A DNA stretch of 64,000 nucleotides from assembly GCF_910592395.1 (NCBI RefSeq), contig NC_088325.1, forward strand, positions 12,590,109 to 12,654,108, written 5' to 3'. Positions 63,485-64,000 of this stretch are shown piece after piece (position 1 is the stretch's first letter; every line of letters starts with the position of its first letter). The notes under the pieces are model-generated. The model made no database searches. It was given only the letters and a program-made list of their open reading frames with translations, and had not been told where the DNA came from. Source of the stretch: Lineus longissimus. Lineage: Eukaryota; Nemertea; Pilidiophora; Heteronemertea; Lineidae. Position numbers and translations under genes: made by a program.

Positions 63485-63770
63485 GATGTTGGTTTTTGCC
63501 CTCAGCAAGTCTCTCCATAGGGAGGGCCCGAGTCTAGTGATGGTCTCACAAGGGTCGTCCTATGGCCCACAGTGATGAGTGATGATATTGACCTGCATAT
63601 CTCGTACATCTTTATTTCGTGTTTTTGGCCCTCGACAAGTATCACAGCAGGGACGGAAAAGTTCGATTAGGGTTGCCCGATTCGGTGATGGTCTCACAAG
63701 GGTCATCCTAGTCCAGAGTGATGAGTGATGATACTGACCTGTACTATTTGCATGTCCTAGATCCTCCGCA
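63485..63770 (+). repeat. Tandem duplication, period 148 bp
   Basis: GTGATGGTCTCACAAGGGTC with GTCTCACAAG at 63543 recurs with the same string at 63691. GTGATGAGTGATGATA(T/C)TGACCTG is also shared, as are GCCCTC(A/G)(G/A)CAAGT and the following blocks. Confidence 0.85.
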
Positions 63771-64000
63771 TTATATTTCCATATTTCATATCGTTGTCCT
63801 GTTGTTGGACAAACTTTTCCTGTTTGTTCAGTATGATGGCCTACAGAGACGAATTATCATAACAGAATTTATGCTTTCATTCATGATCTGAATCTCATTG
63901 AGAGGATGGCGCATGTTGGTGTCCTCTTTGGGTTGTGAGGACGATATGTTCTATTAAGTATCGGGTTACTCTTATGAGGGGTGCTGTTGGTCCGCACTCC

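Larger units (their letters stand above)
43555..64000. other. RhoGEF intron 5 or downstream DNA: general contents
   Basis: No conserved RhoGEF exon was recognised. It holds MITE copies, an inverted-repeat element, one candidate exon (55712-55829) and numerous local duplications, listed separately. A 13-base C run is at 50424-50436. The stretches 45110-46900, 48300-49970, 52250-53550, 53830-55580, 55860-57400, 57930-60860 and 61420-63300 show no supportable feature. Confidence 0.5.

Overview
The window is nuclear DNA from an animal, probably a marine invertebrate. Coding sequence lies in short exons with GT/AG introns, introns reach more than 18 kb, and non-coding DNA is AT-rich and full of small inverted-repeat transposons and diverged tandem duplications. 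The words TAGGCCTA and TACATGTA recur, as in many marine invertebrate genomes. The phylum cannot be fixed from this sequence. No bacterial operon, CRISPR array, rRNA or intact tRNA was seen.

Layout. (1) 1-6003, plus strand: nine exons of DCAF8, a WD40 substrate receptor of CUL4-DDB1 ubiquitin ligases. The 5' end lies outside the window and the stop codon is inside. The introns hold a palindromic MITE, SINE-like remnants and a stray 58-bp copy of part of exon 3. (2) 6004-11391: 3' UTR and intergenic DNA with a half MITE, a 718-bp TIR element, a cluster of GGACG/CGTCC hairpin motifs and a 21-bp minisatellite. (3) 11392 to beyond 43554, plus strand: the 5' part of an ARHGEF11/12-type RhoGEF (PDZ-RhoGEF/LARG). 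Five phase-consistent exons encode 112 residues and most of an N-terminal PDZ domain; the last PDZ strand and the catalytic DH-PH part lie beyond the window. A second, phase-compatible first exon at 23486-23760 encodes an acidic 10-residue repeat followed by a Ser-rich tail. (4) Inside the RhoGEF introns: an antisense 203-codon ORF (34685-35296), a hAT-like MITE, a 605-bp foldback element, a double hairpin with staggered duplications, and five head-to-tail 151-bp repeats just before the last PDZ exon. (5) 43555-64000: intronic or downstream DNA with many local duplications, two CAGTAG MITEs, a 500-bp inverted-repeat element, and one candidate coding exon (55712-55829) that could start a PDZ-less RhoGEF isoform or a neighbouring gene.

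DCAF8 acts in protein turnover and the RhoGEF links receptors that bind PDZ domains to RhoA. I see no functional connection between them beyond adjacency. Exon boundaries were set by splice signals, by phase (DCAF8 exons sum to 691 codons including the stop; RhoGEF exons to 112 codons plus one base) and by recalled family sequence. No alignment or expression data were available.
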